This document shows, one piece after another, positions 52,623 to 62,364 of a stretch of 64,000 bases of DNA. Every line of letters begins with the position of its first letter. Position 1 is the first letter of the stretch. The stretch is from JBMNGW01 sp050950025 (GTDB lineage Bacteria > Spirochaetota > Spirochaetia > Sphaerochaetales > Sphaerochaetaceae), in NCBI GenBank assembly GCA_050950025.1, contig JBMNGW010000010.1:27342-91341 (forward strand), given 5' to 3'. The notes under the pieces were generated by a model. The model was given only the letters and a program-made list of their open reading frames with translations. It was not told the DNA's origin and searched no databases. The translations under genes were made by a program, and so were the position numbers.

Positions 52623-55600
52623 TCAATTCTCATGTCGAATCAAACGATCGACCCTATATTCTGCTGCCAAATCGGCTTGCAACCATTCACTTAGCATTCG
52701 GATGGCCTTTTTTTTGTTCTCTTGGGAAGCAAGGCATGCTCCTAAAGCAATGAGGTAGAGTGTCTCTTGCAACTCCTCTTTTCGGTACCATTGGACCCCT
52801 TGGTGCACATTAGCTCCGATGGCAGCCAGAAACTCCTTACGTTTAAGCAATTGTGCAAGTGCTTGGTTAGCTTGTGGGTGCTTGCTGCTTAACTGCTGCT
52901 CAACCTCTTCTGGGACTGCCATAAGGAATGTTGCTTTTAGCAAAGAGGAAGCACGAGTCTGTTCATCGGCATTCAGAGCCGATTCATGATCTTTGAACAA
53001 GAGCTGAAGCATTAGCTGTTGTAAAGTCTGCATCACTAAAGCGCTGTCGCTGTTGGGTTTCACAAAGATTGTGGCCAGTAGAGTTGCCAGAATCTGCATG
53101 GGAAGCTCATCCATGATTCTAGCGCCAAAGGAGAAGAGCGTTTGGCCGGCCTCATCATCAAAGCAGTCAATGAGAGTTTGCACTTGTTGCAGTAGCTCTC
53201 TAGGTTGTACTTCGTGTACCAAAGGAGGCAAATGGGCTAATGATGCCTCTGGTAGGCTTTCGTAGAGGGCTTCAATACGGGCATAGGCCTCTCCAGCAAG
53301 AAGGACGAACTTTCGTAGTTCTTTGGGTGCAACCCGCCTTGATTCAACGATTGCACAGACCGTCTCCATCATGGAAGTAGAGGCAAAGTTTTCTGCACAG
53401 CGGTGTAGGGGCTGCATCCTGATGGCAGCGAGTTCTTGGGCAAAGTTAGCCGTCCCTTTTCCTCCCAAATTCTGATAAAGGATTTCGTAGGCGCCATCGG
53501 TGTCCTCTTCTTCTCTGATATGAAAGAGCATTTTAGTCTCATACCCGTTAAGGGAGACCCACAGACCTTCATCAAAAATGGTGATGGAGGGGAGTAAGAA
53601 GGTGAGGTTTTCAGGAAAGCTCTCATAAAGCATAAAGCGTTTGGGTCCCACAGAGAGGTTAAGGCTTTCTCCAAGGGTTTTACTGCGGTTAATCCGATTG
53701 CCTTCTTCAGTTTTTATCGATTTAGGGGCACTATGAAATAATCGTCCTTGGGCCATTTCGTACTGATTATTGTAGAGGATTAAAAAGCGTTGGTGTTCGT
53801 TACCGTTGACATAGGCATACACTGATTCTCTAATAAATCCATCATCCACAAGGTCAAACAATTCAAAGTAATCAACACCGCTAAAAGCCCAGCGCAGTGA
53901 TAAAAGGGGAAAGATGCGCCTTTGATGCTCTTCAATCAATTTTTGATCGGGGTATTCATTCCAATAAGCGCGTCGGTATTCCATCCCATATTTTTCGTGG
54001 AAGCCTTCGATTTGGCCATGGCCAAACATAGGCAGTCCCGGCATCGTGCATAGGAGGGTGGCTATGCCAAAGTATTTATCGCCATTGCCAAATTGGGTGA
54101 TGGCACTCTCTTCATCGGGATTGTTCATAAAGTTGACAAACCGTTTGAGTATTTCAGAATCAAAAGAGATGGTGTTTTTAATAGTATCGCGGTATTTTTT
54201 ATTTTCTTGGTCCTTTAACATGTTCATAAAGGCGCTGTTGTACACACGATGCATTCCCAGTGTTCTGACAAAGTACCCTTCCATCATCCAAAAAGCTTCG
54301 GCCAGCAGTAAGGTATCGGGGACTTCCAATGCTATGCGATCAACAACTTCTCTCCAGAATTCTGTGGGTAAAAGACGGGAGAACTCTTCATCGCTCATCC
54401 CTGCATGCGAGCGGCCGGGAATATCGCCGCCGTGTCCTGGCTGCGGATACCACAAGCGTTGAATATGGCGTTTGGCAAGGGTCATTGCAGCATCAAAGCG
54501 AATAATTTGGAAATTACGTGCCACATGTAAAATCTGTTGAATGACGGCCTCTCGAGTATATTCATTAAGAAAATCTAGCTGTGCAGTGTCATTCCATGGC
54601 ATCGAAGTTCCATCATTGCCATGGAAGATGTATGCCGTTTCTCCTGTGCTTTTATCGACTCGGCGGAAAGTGACTGCAGCATCGCTGCGATCGTAGTAGT
54701 GATCTTCAATGCGTATATCGACCGCTGCATCCCCGCTGAGATTTTCCCCAGTGTATGTGTAGGAGGGGAAAGGGGGAGTTGGGGTGCTGATAAACATCTG
54801 GGGGTGGTGGATCACCCAATCACTGTCGATGCCGGTATGGTTAGGAACCATGTCGCTAGCTAAACGGATACCTCGCTCTTTGCACCGCTTTTTGAGCTCA
54901 TTCAAAGCTTCCCAACCGCCAATAGATTGCGAAATATTATACGAGCTTAGTGAGTAAGCAGAGGCTTCTGCTTCGGGGTTGCCTGCTAAATGTTTAATCC
55001 GTTTGGAGGCTGCAGAGCGCTGCCAGATGCCAATCAGCCAGAGGGCAGTGAAGCCCCTTTGGGCCAGTAAATCAAGCTCACGATCGGGAATTTGGTCGAG
55101 GCGCTCAATGGGGTACCCGTAGTTTTTGGAAAGCTGATCAAGCCACACTAAAGTATTTTTTGCCATCATCACTACATTGGGCATCCAATTTTGATCGGGG
55201 CTGTAGGCTTCTCCTTCTAAGTCGATTAAGCGGTAAGAGGGAACTTCTATTGCTCCCGGGCCGGGAGCAAAGCGGGTTCGAGTCTCCTCTTCAACGTAAT
55301 CGAGCGCTCTTTTAATAATGCTTCTTAGGTTTTCATCAAGGTAGGCATCCCAATGTTGTAAGATGAACTGGATTTGATCAGTTAAAGAATCGGGGTGCAC
55401 CTTTGCAGGGCGAGTTAAAAAGGAGAATAAATCATCTTCAATGTCACCTACTGATTTTGCGGCTTTAGCATAGGAGTAGATGTGGGAAATCAGTGACGGG
55501 GTCGAAGAGGGAAACAGCGTCCCTTTGGGGTTAATAATCGGTTTGAGCCCTTTTTCCAGCGCTTGGTTTGCCAGCAGTACTTGGTGGACGAAAAACCCTC

Positions 55601-55997
55601 TGGCCGTCTCTTCAAGCAAAAAAGGAGTTGGGGATTCTTGATCTAAAAGGAGGAGGGAAGGATACTCTTTTTGATACCAAGAAAGGCTCTCTTGGGGCAA
55701 TGTCCCTTTAACAAGAGGAGGAATCAAGCGGGTAAAGAACTCGGGGTCGCTTTGTGTTAAATAAGCTGTTACAACGTTTTGGTAAAGAAGGTGAAGCACT
55801 CCCCCCGCATGCAATACCGCAGCCGAGAGGTAGGTTTCTCCTTCGGCTCCTTTATGCAGGGTGTTGTACTGATGAGCCAGCTGTTGGGCTTGGTCATACA
55901 GTAATTGAGCCTGTTTAGGGTCAACAGCAAACAAAGCCTTGTGGTAATCAATTTCATTGCGAGCTTTCAAAGCGATCCTCAAGTCTCTTAAGCGCAT
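52623..55997 (-). CDS. Very large GH13 alpha-amylase-family protein
   Basis: About 1124 residues with no signal peptide. A helical N-terminal region of about 250 residues is not recognised. The GH13 barrel follows with DMVPNHTG (region I), IIRFDAAM (nucleophile Asp, about 501), LLLAEAFW (acid Glu, about 567) and NNPDEES (region IV, with Pro where amylases have NHD). The last 300 or so residues are again helical and unrecognised. The start at 55997 (MRLRDLRIALKARNE) follows a GGGGGAA site. It overlaps no neighbour and pth lies just upstream. It is probably a cytosolic alpha-glucan or oligosaccharide-transforming enzyme. Confidence 0.85.
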   Translation of the reverse strand: MRLRDLRIALKARNEIDYHKALFAVDPKQAQLLYDQAQQLAHQYNTLHKGAEGETYLSAAVLHAGGVLHLLYQNVVTAYLTQSDPEFFTRLIPPLVKGTLPQESLSWYQKEYPSLLLLDQESPTPFLLEETARGFFVHQVLLANQALEKGLKPIINPKGTLFPSSTPSLISHIYSYAKAAKSVGDIEDDLFSFLTRPAKVHPDSLTDQIQFILQHWDAYLDENLRSIIKRALDYVEEETRTRFAPGPGAIEVPSYRLIDLEGEAYSPDQNWMPNVVMMAKNTLVWLDQLSKNYGYPIERLDQIPDRELDLLAQRGFTALWLIGIWQRSAASKRIKHLAGNPEAEASAYSLSSYNISQSIGGWEALNELKKRCKERGIRLASDMVPNHTGIDSDWVIHHPQMFISTPTPPFPSYTYTGENLSGDAAVDIRIEDHYYDRSDAAVTFRRVDKSTGETAYIFHGNDGTSMPWNDTAQLDFLNEYTREAVIQQILHVARNFQIIRFDAAMTLAKRHIQRLWYPQPGHGGDIPGRSHAGMSDEEFSRLLPTEFWREVVDRIALEVPDTLLLAEAFWMMEGYFVRTLGMHRVYNSAFMNMLKDQENKKYRDTIKNTISFDSEILKRFVNFMNNPDEESAITQFGNGDKYFGIATLLCTMPGLPMFGHGQIEGFHEKYGMEYRRAYWNEYPDQKLIEEHQRRIFPLLSLRWAFSGVDYFELFDLVDDGFIRESVYAYVNGNEHQRFLILYNNQYEMAQGRLFHSAPKSIKTEEGNRINRSKTLGESLNLSVGPKRFMLYESFPENLTFLLPSITIFDEGLWVSLNGYETKMLFHIREEEDTDGAYEILYQNLGGKGTANFAQELAAIRMQPLHRCAENFASTSMMETVCAIVESRRVAPKELRKFVLLAGEAYARIEALYESLPEASLAHLPPLVHEVQPRELLQQVQTLIDCFDDEAGQTLFSFGARIMDELPMQILATLLATIFVKPNSDSALVMQTLQQLMLQLLFKDHESALNADEQTRASSLLKATFLMAVPEEVEQQLSSKHPQANQALAQLLKRKEFLAAIGANVHQGVQWYRKEELQETLYLIALGACLASQENKKKAIRMLSEWLQADLAAEYRVDRLIRHEN

Positions 55998-56013
55998 CGC
56001 ATTCCCCCTTTTT

Positions 56014-56592
56014 TCAAACTTCATTTACACCTATGGTCAGCCGCTTGGGCATGTTTTCCTTTGCAAAAGAGGCTGCTGACCAGCTAAGGACCATTTGCAC
56101 AGATTGTTGTAAAATCAGCGGTAAAAAAGCCTCCTCCTCAACGCTGAAGCGTGAAAGGACAAATGAAGAGACAGAATGATGAGCAGGCCTGCCGATACCG
56201 ATTCTCAGACGGAAAAAATCGGATGAACCGATATGGGAGGTAACAGAACGCAAACCATTGTGCCCACCCAACCCTCCGCCGCTTTGGAGTTGAACTACCC
56301 CAAAGGGTAAAAGCAAATCATCATGGACAACCAGCAGTTCTTCAGGCAACAAAGAGAAAAATGACATAGCCGCTCCCACACTTTTTCCACTTTGATTCAT
56401 GTAGGTCTTTGGCTGAAGCAGCATCACCTGCTCGGGTAAAAAAGCTTTAGCCCACCGTCCGTGGAACTTGTTCTGCCACGCAAAAGGCGGCAATTGTTCT
56501 TGCAACTCTTCAAGAAAAAGCCAGCCGCTGTTGTGCCTGCTTTTTTGGTATTCACTTCCTTTATTGCCTAAAAAAGCGACGAGCTTTATCAT
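56014..56592 (-). CDS. pth: Peptidyl-tRNA hydrolase
   Basis: A 192-residue enzyme that recycles tRNA from drop-off peptidyl-tRNAs. LVAFLGNKGSEYQKSRHNSGW contains the substrate Asn and catalytic His. PKTYMNQSGKSV, VVHDDLLLPFG and GGGLGGHNGLRSV are the other signatures. The start at 56592 (MIKLVAFLGN) matches the family; an upstream in-frame start at 56640 would collide with the divergent gene. It precedes the GH13 gene on the same strand by 16 bp. Confidence 0.97.
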   Translation of the reverse strand: MIKLVAFLGNKGSEYQKSRHNSGWLFLEELQEQLPPFAWQNKFHGRWAKAFLPEQVMLLQPKTYMNQSGKSVGAAMSFFSLLPEELLVVHDDLLLPFGVVQLQSGGGLGGHNGLRSVTSHIGSSDFFRLRIGIGRPAHHSVSSFVLSRFSVEEEAFLPLILQQSVQMVLSWSAASFAKENMPKRLTIGVNEV

Positions 56593-56634
56593 ACAACTAT
56601 CATAGAGTGTTCTCGATACAGGAGCAAGAGAGCA

Positions 56635-56964
56635 ATGCATATACTCGTCTTTTACGTACCGTCAACTCACCTTAATGTGGTGAAGCAGGCCCTCTTTGAA
56701 CAAGGAGCGGGAAAGCTGGGATTATACGATCAATGTAGTTGGCAAACACTGGGTACAGGCCAATTTCGTCCTTTAGAGGGTTCCTCCCCATATATTGGAG
56801 AGGAGGGAGCCGTCGAAGAGGTCGAAGAATACAGGGTAGAAATGGTCGTTGCGAATGAATTAGTGGAGGCTGTTGTCACAGCTCTTTTAGCCTCCCATCC
56901 ATACCAAACAGTTGCTTATCATTTGCTTAAAACCGTTCCACTTGAGCATCGCAAGCCTACCTGA
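56635..56964 (+). CDS. NIF3/YqfO-type insert-domain protein (PII-like fold)
   Basis: A 109-residue stand-alone version of the domain found inserted in YqfO/NIF3 proteins. Recognisable stretches are ILVFYVPSTHLNVVKQALFE, GLYDQCSWQTLGTGQFRPLE and ASHPYQTVAYHLLK. The fold is CutA/PII-like and often trimeric; no biochemical role is established. It is divergent from pth and precedes metH by 32 bp, so it may share the metH transcript. Confidence 0.85.
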   Translation: MHILVFYVPSTHLNVVKQALFEQGAGKLGLYDQCSWQTLGTGQFRPLEGSSPYIGEEGAVEEVEEYRVEMVVANELVEAVVTALLASHPYQTVAYHLLKTVPLEHRKPT

Positions 56965-56996
56965 TACACTGCCAACACTCGCTGTAAGGAGAACTT

Positions 56997-59900
56997 ATGA
57001 GTCAATATCGTACCCTCAAAGAGCTGGCAAAACAGAGCATCGTGCTGCTGGATGGAGCGATGGGGACGATGATTCAACAAAGCGCTCTTACTAACGAAGA
57101 TTTTCGGCTGAACGCTGAAATTTCGGCACCCGGGTGCAACGAAATTCTTAATCTGAGCCGCCCCGACCTTATTTATGAAATTCATTTAGCGTATCTTGAA
57201 GCTGGTTGCCACATTTTAGAAACCAATACCTTTGGTGCCAATACCGTTTCGTTGCAAGAGTATGGATTGACAGATTTGCAGTATGAGCTCAACCGCTCTG
57301 CTGTTGAAATAGCATTGGCAGCAATTGAGGCTTACAGGGAGCATAGCGATTCACGCCCTTTATTTGTGGCAGGTGTTATGGGTCCAACTTCAAAGGCCGC
57401 CTCTTTTTCCTCTGATGTGGAAGATCCTACGTTCCGTGAGCTCGATTTTGCTGCTTTTGTCGATCTGTATGAGCAACAAGCCTCCGCCTTGTTGGAAGGA
57501 GGCGTCGATATACTGCTCATTGAGACAGTTTTTGATGCCTTGGTGGCCAAAGCAGCTCTCCTTGGTGCCCAAAAAAGTATGAATAAGCTTAACAAGAGTG
57601 TTCCTATCATGGTGAGCGCGACATTCAGCGATGCCAGTAGACGAACTCTTGGTGGCCAAACAGTGGAAGCTTTTGTTGATACGATGGCCTCCTTTAATCT
57701 GTTTTCGTTGGGGTTAAACTGCTCTACCGGAGCAAAGGAGATGATTCCTTTAATCAGAGAATTAAGTAAGAGTTCCCCTTTTTTACTCAGTGCGCACCCG
57801 AATGCCGGCTTTCCCGACCAAAACGGCCTTTACCAGCAAAGTCCGCAAGCACTCCGTTCTCTTTTAGAACCTCTGATGCAAGAAGGGCTGCTTAACATTG
57901 TCGGAGGGTGTTGTGGAACAACAGCAGCCCATATTGCTGCCTTATCTCAAGCTGCCGCCAAGTACACTCCCCGAGCACTATTGCCCAAAGAGTCCAGACT
58001 GCGCCTTAGTGGCTTGGAATCGTTGCATAAAGAGGGATTAATAATTGTAGGGGAAAGGACCAATGTTGCCGGCTCTCGCCGTTTTGCCCGCCTCGTTAGA
58101 GAACGCAAAGACGATGAGCTATTGCACATAGCTCGCTCTCAAGTGGCAGCGGGGGCGCAAATGCTCGACATCTGTGTCGATGATCCGCTGCTTGATGCAC
58201 CGATAGAGATGGTGCGCCTCATTCGGCTTTTTTCTAGCGATCCAGCCATTGCATCGGTTCCTTTTATGCTTGATTCTTCTGATTGGGCTGTCATAGAAAA
58301 AGGATTACAAGAGTTGCAAGGCAGAGGCGTTGTTAACTCTATTAGCTTAAAAGAGGGAGAAAAGCTCTTTGTCCAAAAAGCTAAGCATATTGCCAGTATG
58401 GGAGCGGCAATGGTTGTCATGCTTTTTGACGAAAAAGGACAAGCCGATACCTTTGAACGTAAAATAGAGATTGCCCAACGGGTATGGGATTTACTGGTCA
58501 CATCAAAAGTGTGCGACAGTAGCTCCATTATCGTCGATGCCAATGTGCTAAGTATTGCTACCGGTCTTGATGAACATGATGGGTATGCCAAAAGCTTCAT
58601 TGATGCCGTGGCGTGGATGAAAACCCATCTGATTGGAGTAAACACCAGTGCAGGAGTGAGTAACCTCTCTTTCTCTTTTAGAGGTAATGATAGCTTCAGA
58701 GAGGCTATTCATGCAATTTTCTTACAATATGCAGTGCAAGCAGGCCTTGATATGGCTCTTGTGCACCCAGGTTCCCTCATTGAGCCCGACACACTGGATC
58801 CCCAAATGAGAAAGGTCATCACCCGTGCTATTTTGGCCCAAGGAGATGTAAAAAAGAGTCGAACTGAGCTCATCCAATGGGCCCAAAAGAGTGGGAAAAA
58901 AGAGGCCTCAACTCCTGTTAAAGAACAGCAGTGGCGCCTGTTGTCCCCGGAAAAAAGGGTTACCCATGCTCTGATCATTGGCGAAAATTCCTATTTAGCT
59001 CAAGACTTGAAAGAATTGGAAACAACAGCGGCTGTGGAATTAATTGAAGGACCGTTAATGGAGGGGATGGCCCAGGTAGGTGCCCTGTTTGCCAAAGGAG
59101 AGCTCTTTTTACCCCATGTGGTTCGCTCGGCGAGGGTGATGAAACAAGCTGTTGATATCCTCTCTCCGCGGCTGCACGAAGATCAAAAAAGAGGGACAAA
59201 AGCGGGAACTATTGTATTGGCAACGGTGCAAGGAGACGTCCATGATATTGGCAAAAATATTGTTTCTTTGGTACTGCAGTGCAATAATCTTGAAGTCATT
59301 GATGCAGGGGTAATGGTCCCTGCCTCTCAGATTCTAAAATTAGCGCAACAGCACAAAGCCGACTTAGTTGGCCTCAGTGCTTTAATTACCCCCTCTCTTA
59401 AAGAGATGGCTCAGGTGTGCACCTTGTTTGAACAAAACGGAATGAAGATTCCCATTCTTATTGGCGGAGCGACAACCAGTGTTGAACATACGGCTCGCAA
59501 GTTGGAGCCTTGTTACCCTAAAAAGGTTTTCCATGCCACTGATGCTTCATCAGCAGTGGTGGCTGCTTTAAATCTTCTTTCTGCAAATCGTGCCACTTAC
59601 AAAGAATCGGTGCAGCAAGCATACCGCTTCTTCACAGATGCCCCTACGGCAAAAGAGAATCTTCTTACCCTTAATTTGGCAAGAGAAAAAAGGTTTGTTA
59701 AACACGAGCCGGCACCTGTTGCCAAAGCGTATGGAATTCACCAAATCGAAGATGTTGCACTTACAGAGTTGATTCCGTTAATTAACTGGCCGATGCTGTG
59801 CCGTTTTTGGCGAGTGCCCCATAGCTCCGAGGAGGGGGTGCGACTTATCTCTGATGCCAAAAAGCTTTTGGCTCAACCGCACATAATGAAGGTGTTCAAT

Positions 59901-60524
59901 TCTTCAATTAAAGCGGTGGTCGGCCTTTTTGAAGCACGCAGAAGTGGTTTTGAATCGATTGAGGTTTTGGCTCCCCAAAAAATGGAATTTCATTTTTTAC
60001 GGAGCCAAAGAGCCGATCAAAGTGGGTTGTGCCGCAGCCTAGCCGATTATATTCATCCTGAAAAAACTGATACCATTGGGTTTTTTGCCGCCACCAGCGC
60101 TTTGGAGCTTCAGCCACTGTTACACAAGTACACTCAAGCAAACGATGAATATTCGGCACTGCTGGTACAATCACTTGCTGATCGGTTAGTCGAAGCGCTG
60201 AGCCATTATCTTCACCACTATCTACAAAACTCGTTGTGGGGTTTTGGGAATGTTCCTTCCATTCGTCCGGCTATTGGGTATCCCAGCGATCCCGATCACC
60301 GGCATAAAGAGTCGCTGTTTGCCCTTTTGGATGTACAAAAGAGGACTGGCATCCAATTAAACAGCTCATTTGCTATGAGCCCTTCGGCCTCTGTATGCGG
60401 CTACTACTTTGTGGGGCAGGGGTGTGATTATTTTTCTTTGGGAGAATTGGAAGAAGAGCAAAAAGAGCTCTATGCCCAAAAACAGGGACTGGATGTTGCT
60501 CAGCTGGCTTTTGAGGAGGTCTAA
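56997..60524 (+). CDS. metH: Cobalamin-dependent methionine synthase
   Basis: A 1175-residue four-module enzyme. The homocysteine domain (1-325) has zinc ligands Cys242, Cys305 and Cys306 (GLNCSTG, GGCCGTT). The methyltetrahydrofolate domain (about 345-615) begins GERTNVAGSRRFARL. The B12 cap and binding domains (about 640-880) carry the lower ligand in GDVHDIGKN (His749). The reactivation domain (about 920-1175) has RPAIGYPSDPDHRHK for SAM binding. It remethylates homocysteine and is followed 3 bp later by metF. There is no cobalamin riboswitch in the short upstream gap. Confidence 0.98.
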   Translation: MSQYRTLKELAKQSIVLLDGAMGTMIQQSALTNEDFRLNAEISAPGCNEILNLSRPDLIYEIHLAYLEAGCHILETNTFGANTVSLQEYGLTDLQYELNRSAVEIALAAIEAYREHSDSRPLFVAGVMGPTSKAASFSSDVEDPTFRELDFAAFVDLYEQQASALLEGGVDILLIETVFDALVAKAALLGAQKSMNKLNKSVPIMVSATFSDASRRTLGGQTVEAFVDTMASFNLFSLGLNCSTGAKEMIPLIRELSKSSPFLLSAHPNAGFPDQNGLYQQSPQALRSLLEPLMQEGLLNIVGGCCGTTAAHIAALSQAAAKYTPRALLPKESRLRLSGLESLHKEGLIIVGERTNVAGSRRFARLVRERKDDELLHIARSQVAAGAQMLDICVDDPLLDAPIEMVRLIRLFSSDPAIASVPFMLDSSDWAVIEKGLQELQGRGVVNSISLKEGEKLFVQKAKHIASMGAAMVVMLFDEKGQADTFERKIEIAQRVWDLLVTSKVCDSSSIIVDANVLSIATGLDEHDGYAKSFIDAVAWMKTHLIGVNTSAGVSNLSFSFRGNDSFREAIHAIFLQYAVQAGLDMALVHPGSLIEPDTLDPQMRKVITRAILAQGDVKKSRTELIQWAQKSGKKEASTPVKEQQWRLLSPEKRVTHALIIGENSYLAQDLKELETTAAVELIEGPLMEGMAQVGALFAKGELFLPHVVRSARVMKQAVDILSPRLHEDQKRGTKAGTIVLATVQGDVHDIGKNIVSLVLQCNNLEVIDAGVMVPASQILKLAQQHKADLVGLSALITPSLKEMAQVCTLFEQNGMKIPILIGGATTSVEHTARKLEPCYPKKVFHATDASSAVVAALNLLSANRATYKESVQQAYRFFTDAPTAKENLLTLNLAREKRFVKHEPAPVAKAYGIHQIEDVALTELIPLINWPMLCRFWRVPHSSEEGVRLISDAKKLLAQPHIMKVFNSSIKAVVGLFEARRSGFESIEVLAPQKMEFHFLRSQRADQSGLCRSLADYIHPEKTDTIGFFAATSALELQPLLHKYTQANDEYSALLVQSLADRLVEALSHYLHHYLQNSLWGFGNVPSIRPAIGYPSDPDHRHKESLFALLDVQKRTGIQLNSSFAMSPSASVCGYYFVGQGCDYFSLGELEEEQKELYAQKQGLDVAQLAFEEV

Positions 60525-60527
60525 AAG

Positions 60528-61493
60528 ATGAAAGTAACCGATATTATTGCCCAGGCTAAAGAGCCGTTGTTTACCATTGAGTTATTACCTCCTCTTAAAG
60601 GAGCTTCAATCGACTTGATTTATAAAACGATTGAACTGCTGCTACCTTATAAACCAGCTTATATTAATATTACCAATCATCAGATGGAAGTGCAGTATGT
60701 GGACAGAGGGGATGGCACTATCGAACGAAGAATGAGTCGCAAGCGACCCGGAACCATCGGGTTGGCTGCCGCTATCCATTATCGCTACCAGATTCCTGTC
60801 GTTCCTCACCTTATTTGCGGTGGGCAAACCAAAGAGAGCTTGGAAGACCAGCTTGTTGAGCTTAATTTTTTAGGGATCAATAATATTCTTGCTCTTAGGG
60901 GAGACCCTCCCCATGGACAAAGACGCTTTGCTGCCACCGAAGGGGGGCATATGCATGCCGATCAGATGGTTGCTCAAATTGCCCAAGCTAACCGGGGTCT
61001 TTATATTGATCCGAATGTGCGTGAACCGATAGCCACCGATTTTTGTATCGGAGTGGCAGGGTATCCTGAAAAGCACATTGAGGCGCCCAATCTTGCCTAT
61101 GACATTGAGCGCTTGAAAGAGAAAATTGATAAAGGGGCTCACTACATTGTTACCCAGCTCTTTTATATCAACGACCACTTTTTCTCTTTTGTTGAACAGT
61201 GTCGCTTTAGCGGTATTACCGTTCCCATTATTCCCGGCATTAAGCCTCTCCAACGAAAAAGCGACCTCGATTTGTTGCCCCAGACATTTAATGTTGATTT
61301 GCCACCCTCATTAGTTGATGCCGTTCAAAATGCGACCACTGCCGAGGACATCAGAAAAGTGGGAGTGGAGTTTTGCATTAAACAGGTGGAAGAACTCCTT
61401 GCACAGGGAGTTGTGGGAGTCCATTTCTACAGTCAAGGGAGAGCTGAACCGATTGCCCAAGTGGTTGAAGCAACGTATCGGTCGAGAGCTTAA
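60528..61493 (+). CDS. metF: 5,10-methylenetetrahydrofolate reductase
   Basis: A 321-residue FAD enzyme making methyl-THF for MetH. FTIELLPPLKG supplies the conserved Glu, while ILALRGDPPHGQ and FCIGVAGYPEKHIEA are family signatures. THYIVTQLFY-like (AHYIVTQLFYINDHFF) and PIIPGIKPL follow in the barrel. It starts 3 bp after metH, so the pair is one operon. The 3' end overlaps the convergent nth gene by 4 bp. Confidence 0.97.
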   Translation: MKVTDIIAQAKEPLFTIELLPPLKGASIDLIYKTIELLLPYKPAYINITNHQMEVQYVDRGDGTIERRMSRKRPGTIGLAAAIHYRYQIPVVPHLICGGQTKESLEDQLVELNFLGINNILALRGDPPHGQRRFAATEGGHMHADQMVAQIAQANRGLYIDPNVREPIATDFCIGVAGYPEKHIEAPNLAYDIERLKEKIDKGAHYIVTQLFYINDHFFSFVEQCRFSGITVPIIPGIKPLQRKSDLDLLPQTFNVDLPPSLVDAVQNATTAEDIRKVGVEFCIKQVEELLAQGVVGVHFYSQGRAEPIAQVVEATYRSRA

Positions 61494-62146
61494 CGACTTT
61501 TATCGACTCCTTGGCGTTGACAGACATCTATAACGGGACAGATAGAGCAACGGGGAGAAATCGGAGTGCAAATGGCCTGCCCATAGGAGACCAGTAGTTC
61601 ATTAAGGGGTATCCAGTAGCGACGGGGCATCACATGTTGCAAGGCTACTTCCGACTGCTCGGGCGTTTTGGTTGTAATCCACCCCATCCGGTTGCTGATA
61701 CGATGGACATGGGTATCGACGCAAATAGCGTCAATGCCAAAGCCTAAATTTAGTGTTAGATTGGCCGTTTTTATACCCACTCCCGGTAACGCCATGAGCT
61801 CTTCTTTTGTTGAAGGGACTTTTCCGTCGTATTGATCAAGTAATATGCGACTGATAGCAAGCATATTAGCAGCTTTGGTGCGATAAAATCCGGCAGGGTA
61901 AATCGCCTCTTCAATTTGCTGTTGTCTCAGTTGCAGCATTTTAGCAGGAGTGGGAGCAAGGCCTAACAGGCGCCTCGAAGCAACAAGAGTGACTTCATCT
62001 TTAGTGCGCAGCGATATGAGAGTGGATATCAGCACATCAAAAGGATCGTGGCGCTCAGAGGCTATGGTAGAGACTGAGGGAAGTATTTTCCCCTCTTTAG
62101 TAACGGCTTTGTGCATTCTTGCAAACACATCATCCCAATCAATCAT
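61490..62146 (-). CDS. nth: Endonuclease III
   Basis: A 218-residue base-excision glycosylase/AP lyase. The helix-hairpin-helix LPGVGIKTANLTLNL (about 123-137) contains the catalytic Lys, and VDTHVHRISNRMGW supplies the catalytic Asp. The C-terminal [4Fe-4S] ligands are in CTPISPRCSICPVIDVC (spacing C-x6-C-x2-C-x5-C). It removes oxidised pyrimidines. It is divergent from the aroF-type fusion. Confidence 0.97.
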   Translation of the reverse strand: MIDWDDVFARMHKAVTKEGKILPSVSTIASERHDPFDVLISTLISLRTKDEVTLVASRRLLGLAPTPAKMLQLRQQQIEEAIYPAGFYRTKAANMLAISRILLDQYDGKVPSTKEELMALPGVGIKTANLTLNLGFGIDAICVDTHVHRISNRMGWITTKTPEQSEVALQHVMPRRYWIPLNELLVSYGQAICTPISPRCSICPVIDVCQRQGVDKSR

Positions 62147-62302
62147 ATGAGCATCGTAGCGAACGGCAAGAAGGAAGGCAATGCCCTTATAAGCAAGAGC
62201 AGAGAAAAGAGATGCTAGTACTTAGCCATACAGTCTACAATACGAAGGGCGAATCATGCTCTATTTTATCTCGGAGAGCCTTAAAAATAGTTTTCAGCTC
62301 TT

Positions 62303-62364
62303 AATGGTATGGCGCTGTCAAACTTGACAATCGAGGGAGAAACGTTCTAGCTTTCTCATACCAT
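62303..62364 (+). promoter_or_regulatory. Leader/promoter region of the DAHP synthase fusion
   Basis: TTGACA at 62324-62329 forms the right arm of the palindrome TGTCAAACTTGACA (62316-62329), like the tRNA promoter. The -10 is weak (near 62345-62350). ATGGTATG at 62303-62310 pairs with CATACCAT at 62357-62364, which covers the start codon. The rest of the 216-bp gap (62147-62302) shows no recognised element. Confidence 0.35.

Noticed and set aside
56965..56996. Cobalamin riboswitch before metH
   Set aside because: The gap is only 32 bp and no B12-box-like sequence is present in it.
62147..62362. T-box or Trp/Phe leader peptide before the DAHP synthase fusion
   Set aside because: No T-box sequence, no terminator with T-run, and no short frame rich in Phe, Tyr or Trp codons was found.
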